A stretch of 64,000 bases of DNA, taken from positions 27,767 through 91,766 of the forward strand of contig QEAR01000086.1 in NCBI GenBank assembly GCA_006535965.1, in the 5' to 3' direction. Both the position numbers and the translations under genes were made by a program. This DNA comes from Spizellomyces sp. 'palustris'. Taxonomy: Eukaryota; Chytridiomycota; Chytridiomycetes; Spizellomycetales; Spizellomycetaceae. Position 1 is the first letter of the stretch, and each line of letters opens with the position of its first letter. Below the pieces are notes generated by a model. That model searched no databases, was not told where the DNA came from, and was given only the letters and a program-made list of their open reading frames with translations. This document shows positions 59,694 through 64,000 of this stretch, piece after piece.

Positions 59694-60069
59694 GACCTTT
59701 CACGGTGTCCACTTTGGTAAAGCAGACTTGAGCAAGCATTTCCCAAGCAACCCTCCGTATTGCAAAGGCGAGCTCAGTAATCCAATGCTTCCGGGGGTTC
59801 CAAAGGATTGCTTACCCATGCGCTGGTCACGAGATCCCTCAATGCCACGGGTATTCCTGAGCCAATCGATCGGGCCAATGTCTGCCCAGTGCCAGGCTGG
59901 AATAAAGCTGTAGAAGAAGGCCATTTGAACAAAAGGATTTGAACACTAGAATTTCAACCAGATCTGGAGATGATGGCTCCTGGGTGCACAGGAAGGGATA
60001 ATTGGAATGATAAACATGTACTGACATAAATACAAAATACATAAAACATGAGATATATCTCTATCAACT
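59694..60069. other. Promoter of the histidine kinase gene
   Basis: 376 bp between the kinase start and the 3' end of the lipase gene, both on the minus strand. No separate feature seen. Confidence 0.5.
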
Positions 60070-61716
60070 TCACGAAGACTCGACTGGAATTTGGGGAAGG
60101 TCTTTGGCTTCAACTTTCTCTGCGGGTGTGGGAGGTGCAACTTTTGACTCGTCTATTTCCTTTGCTGGGACAGCGGGAACAGCGTCGGTGGCAGTCTCTT
60201 CAACGGCGGGCGTTTTTGTAACGTCCGCATCAACATCTGGGGATTTTGTATCATCATCTGTACTCACAGGTGCAACTACTGCTGCCTGTGTGACTACTTC
60301 AACAGTAGCAGGGAGAGCTCCCGCTGGTGTTTTTGCAGGCAAAGGGGGAGTAGCTGTGGATCGAGCAAGAATCCATTCAGCGTAGTCTGTCGCGACCTGA
60401 TCACGCAACTCCGATTCGAAGTGGACTACCAAGAGTAGAAATATGTCAATCACATGAGATGACAAGAAAAACAGATAAAACTTGGCTTACGTTCATGGCG
60501 TGCATTGTCGAAGAATTTGACCGTTTTATCCTCAGCAATTGCGTTTTTGATGAACAGCTCGCTAGCTTCGCAGCTGGTCAACTTATCAATCCGCGAGTGA
60601 TACAGCAATACAGGATGGCTAAAGGCGGATGCTGTGCCCTCCACTTTCCTCCCATAAGTAATAAAGTCACGGAGTAGACGTAAAGTCATGAAATTATGGT
60701 TATACGGGTCCTTTGAATACTCGTCGTGTAAACTGTGAGGATTGTCAGCGCCATTGTGCAAAGCGCATGGTGTTAGGGAAAAGTCTCTGTTACCTGGGGT
60801 CCAAGATGTTATTCAATTCCATCGCGCCCGACGGTGCTTGATATCGTGGAAAGAATGAGGTACCCAGAGTGCTAATCGTACTAGAGACCAGAGATGGGAA
60901 GGATCTGACCGTTCGAATGCAAGGGGCTGGTGACAGTCAGTCAGTCACTGAAAAAAAAAAGTGATTGAAGAATGAGCACTTACCTTGGACAACAATTCCT
61001 CTAAAGTTTGGAATGCGTTGAGCATGTAAATTGACCAAAGAAAGAGCAATCAAGCCGCCCATGCTATGTCCAAACTATGGATGGTCGGGTTAATTCGTAG
61101 CTATCCAAATCGACTGGAATGCGATTCACTTACTACAAATGTCGGAACCTCTCCTTTCTTGGGCAGTCCATCAATATCCATTTCGTTCAGCTGGAGCAGG
61201 TCCTCAAAGGTATTTTTAAAAGTGCCCATGAATCCTTGTAAGGATCCTCTTTCCAAATTTTTAAAGTGCGTCCTTCCATGTCCTCTTCAGGATTGCAAAA
61301 TGTGAGACCTTTGACATTAACGGATTCAGACCTGACAGCGCGCACCTTTGGTCAATTCCACGAACCGCAATGCCCTTTGAAGCAAAAAAGGAGAAGAGTG
61401 GGTCGTATCGGTTGATGTGCTCACCGAAGCCGTGGATAGCGATGACATTGGCGACGACAGTGGTTTCGGGCTGATTAGTGACAACAAACAGTCGTATATG
61501 ACAACCAAAAGAGTGACGCAATTAAGAAATGCATGGCCAAAGTGCGGACATTATTTGCAGCAGCCTCACCTTCCAGGCTTTCCAATATATTTCCCATCCA
61601 TCGCGCGCTGTAAACCAGTTACCACCACGCAAATCGGTGAGGTCAGGAAGGTCCTTCTGCCCTACCGCAAGGTCCGCAGGACGCTCGCTAGTGGATTTTC
61701 GAGGAAGCGTCGGCAT
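60070..61716 (-). CDS. Monoglyceride-lipase-like alpha/beta hydrolase
   Basis: Seven exons: 61716-61570, 61470-61346, 61284-61134, 61074-60984, 60926-60794, 60732-60491 and 60425-60070, giving 414 residues. Landmarks are the oxyanion motif IHGFGEHINRY, then GIDQRGHGRT (rebuilt across an intron). The nucleophile elbow is FGHSMGG (Ser145). HSRIDKLTS carries Asp265, and DNARHELHFE carries His295. These complete a Ser-Asp-His triad as in Yju3/MGLL, which hydrolyse monoacylglycerol on lipid droplets and membranes. The final 90 or so residues are a Pro/Ala/Val/Glu-rich tail not found in the family core. A longer N-terminus from an ATG at 62015, spliced 61910-61834, is also open in frame. Confidence 0.85.
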
Positions 61717-62372
61717 GTTGTAGCGAAGAGAGTGCCAGTGGAAATGCGACAGAGAATCCGATATATAAACGTGTCTATGATCGACAAGTGCGATGAACCA
61801 TATAGAAAGAGTAAAGACGCGCCTTGGAGCCGCTGGGGATCGTGAATGTTGCTATTCTGAATTTCAAATAAAGCGAATATGTCATATGGGGAATACAAAA
61901 ACCGCTTACTGTTTTTTGGAAAATTCAATGTTACTCGGCTGACGAGATCTTCCCGTTCTACTGATAAAACAAACGACTGAGCGACCAGTGTCGTACTAAA
62001 ATTATTTACAGCCATTGTCGACCAACTGCCACGCGCTGGCTGAGACGACGTTTCTTCCCGTCCGTCCCTCGTTCAAGACGCGACTACCCACCGACACCCA
62101 ATCCCATGCAGTTCCCATGTGACGACCCCAACAGGCATGTCTTTATATAGCACTTACTTTTGTTGGATACGCGGTGACCCAAAAAACCAAGATTATGTTA
62201 TGTCACATCACTGAAATATCGCTAGGACAACTACCAGATCAGTCGCACATGTACACGGTCAACTTTGGATAAAAGATAATTATAGATACTATCTATCATT
62301 CTGGAAAGTAATTAAAGGAGTATATGATACGTGTGGCTCAGATCTCAAATCAGAACATCTCACAGCTGCTCC
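61717..62372. other. Promoter region of the lipase gene
   Basis: 656 bp up to the 3' end of the D-lactate dehydrogenase gene. It holds two TATA-like elements for minus-strand transcription and an in-frame upstream ATG at 62015 that may give an extended lipase N-terminus. Confidence 0.5.
62142..62149 (-). promoter_or_regulatory. TATA-box candidate (distal) of the lipase gene
   Basis: Reads TATATAAA on the minus strand, a close consensus match, 127 bp before the upstream ATG at 62015 and 426 bp before the ATG at 61716. A weaker TATATAT lies at 61761-61767, about 45 bp before the ATG at 61716. Which one is used decides the protein start. Confidence 0.4.
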
Positions 62373-63951
62373 TCAAAGTCTGCTTAATAGAGTTTCGCTT
62401 GGTTCCACAGAAAACACTTTACCTGGGTTCAAGATCCCATTTGGGTCCAAGGATTTTTTCATCTTTCTCATGACTTCTACTGCCTGTGCACCAACCTCTA
62501 ATGGTAGCAACCCTATTTTGCCTGTACCAATTCCATGCTCGCCTGTGCATGTTCCATCCATGTCTATGGCCATCCGAGCGTTTCGCTCCCGAAAGGCTTC
62601 CGCTGCCCGGACCTCCTCCGAGTCATCGGGATCAATCACAAGTAGTACATGGAAGTTGCCATCACCGACATGTGCTAGAATAGTGGCATGCAGATTCGCC
62701 ACTGCCAAGTCCTTACGCGTTATATGTAAGGCTTCGCGGATGCGAGAGATCGGGACGGCTACATCTGTGGTAAGAATTCGGAACTCTTTGTCCTTGTCGC
62801 TTCGTAAATGTCGAGCCGCAAAATATGCTTGCTTGCGTATATTCCACAAACGGTCAGCCTCGGCTTTGTCCTCGGCAAACTTGAAGCTGCTTGCACCCAA
62901 GTTCTGACACAATGATTTTACCTCCCCAGACTGGTCTTTGAGCGTGGCTTGGGATGAGGTCGCAAATTCGAAAAGGAGAGTAGTTTCCTCCCGCAACTGT
63001 TCATCTTTGGGCCGTCCCATGTTGACCGATCTGATGGCGAATGTGTCCATCAACTCTAACCGATGAAGAAGAATTCCGCTTTGCACAATTTGCTGAACAG
63101 CCTGAGCTGCAGCTTCCAGTTCTCCAAACTGACTCATGGCCACGGCCATTACCTTTGGCACTCTTCTCAATCGCAGGGTTATCTGTGTAATCACACCCAA
63201 TGTCCCCTCACTTCCAACAAACATGCGCGTGAGGTCATATCCCGCACTGCTCTTCGTGGCACGCCGTCGAGTACGTATCACTGTACCATCCGCCAAGACA
63301 ACTCGCAATGAAAGAACATTTGCAGACATCGTTCCGTACCTAGTAGCAGCGGCTGAGTATTCCGTAATAGAATCCAAACTCGGAGCCCACCAACCTCCAT
63401 GCCAAAGTTCCGGAGCAGTTCGTCCCACACATGCCACCCACGCATGCAGCCGCGCCCGGATCAGGTGGGAAGAACAGGCCCAAAGGTTCCAAGGCATGCT
63501 TTAGCTCCATCCAGCCTACTCCCGGTTCCACAACGCAATCCAAATCGTCCTCATGAATAGATACAATCTTATCCATGCGTGATACATCCAAGACAACAGC
63601 CCCGGACGGTCCGGGAATGGTACCTCCTTCCAAAGAAGTCTTGCCTGCGATGGGAATGACGGGGACTCCATATCTGTAAAAGATATCCAGCAAAATCATT
63701 TTAGAAACATGTAAAGCATAGGTTTAGGTAATGTAGGACGTAAAGTACTTGTTACAAGTCTTCAGTACCATCGCCACATCGTCCTCCCGCTCCGCGTAAC
63801 AGACGGCATACGGACGAGAGGGGGTGTGGTAAGATACATCCTTCGATGCATACACCAAGTCTCTTTCATTTGAGCTGTACTTTTCCGTTCCAAGAAGACG
63901 AGTCAAGTCTGCCAGGCAGGATTCGACAATCGGAGGTCTCGACGAGGACAT
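62373..63951 (-). CDS. D-lactate dehydrogenase (FAD-linked, cytochrome-type)
   Basis: Three exons: 63951-63749, 63673-63395 and 63339-62373, giving 482 residues. The FAD-binding PCMH domain includes VPVIPIAGKTSLEGG, DPGAAACVGGMCGTNCSGT and RYGTMSANVLSLRVVLADG (the last rebuilt across an intron), then GYDLTRMFVGSEGTLGVIT. The C-terminal FAD-oxidase domain includes ILAHVGDGNFHVLL and GTCTGEHGIGTGK, ending in a NPGKVF tail. These match fungal Dld1/Dld2-type enzymes that oxidise D-lactate (or D-2-hydroxyglutarate) to the keto acid. The visible N-terminus, MSSSRPPIV, is not a clear mitochondrial presequence. Only 49 bp of upstream sequence is in the window, so another upstream exon cannot be excluded. 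Confidence 0.9.
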
Positions 63952-64000
63952 TATCTTTTACAGACCCACGAACCAGGGTCATAGTGTGCGGGAAAATACA
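63952..64000. other. Upstream edge of the D-lactate dehydrogenase gene
   Basis: Window edge; too short to judge. Confidence 0.4.

Noticed and set aside
1-64000. CRISPR arrays, operons, phage or IS elements
   Set aside because: No regular short repeats with spacers and no transposase or integrase frames; spliced genes show eukaryotic DNA.

Overview
The window reads as nuclear DNA of a fungus. Genes carry many short GT-AG introns (mostly about 50-85 bp). A gene for the ERMES subunit Mdm34, which is fungus-specific, is present, together with fungal-type OPT transporter, hybrid histidine kinase, tyrosinase and Dma-type FHA-RING genes. A MYSM1-like deubiquitinase and GH26-like and S41 proteins make an early-diverging (chytrid-like) lineage my best guess; that is inference. 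I rebuilt exon structures by hand from GT/AG sites and protein continuity. All intron-containing models below keep one open frame from ATG to stop.

Layout. 1-797: 3' end of a Dma-like RING E3 ligase. 1291-3077(-): F-box/LRR protein. 3657-5028(-): two identical elongator tRNA-Met(CAT) genes. 5912-8736(+): secreted S41 peptidase. 9149-12548(+): membrane M1 aminopeptidase. 12628-13294(-): mitochondrial-looking tRNA-binding protein. 13664-14141(-): small basic protein. 14450-14915: two copies of a tRNA-derived SINE. 15715-17878(+): Mdm34. 18105-20513(+): 3-hydroxyisobutyryl-CoA hydrolase. 20668-21264(-): small four-helix membrane protein. 21393-22922(+): second F-box/LRR protein.

The centre (23230-34588, minus) is one giant gene of seven exons. 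It encodes a predicted 3,649-residue type II membrane protein with at least 14 tandem DUF3712/LEA2-like units of about 150 residues. It is the most unusual object in the window.

36181-44390 holds secreted or membrane-surface proteins: tyrosinase(-), a membrane-anchored GH26-like hydrolase(+), a single-pass membrane protein(+) and a claudin/SUR7-like four-helix protein(+). 44541-47116(-) is a SANT-MPN(JAMM) deubiquitinase. 48299-50696(+) is an OPT transporter. 51758-54976(+) is a kelch-TM-SH3 surface protein. 55350-59693(-) is a soluble multi-PAS hybrid histidine kinase. 60070-61716(-) is a monoglyceride-lipase-like hydrolase. 62373-63951(-) is a D-lactate dehydrogenase.

The genes do not form one pathway or operon; this is ordinary mixed eukaryotic gene order. 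Themes that recur are cell surface and secretion, mitochondrial metabolism (Mdm34, HIBCH, D-LDH, tRNA-binding protein) and ubiquitin (RING, two F-box proteins, JAMM protease). No CRISPR, rRNA, intact transposase gene or viral gene was seen.
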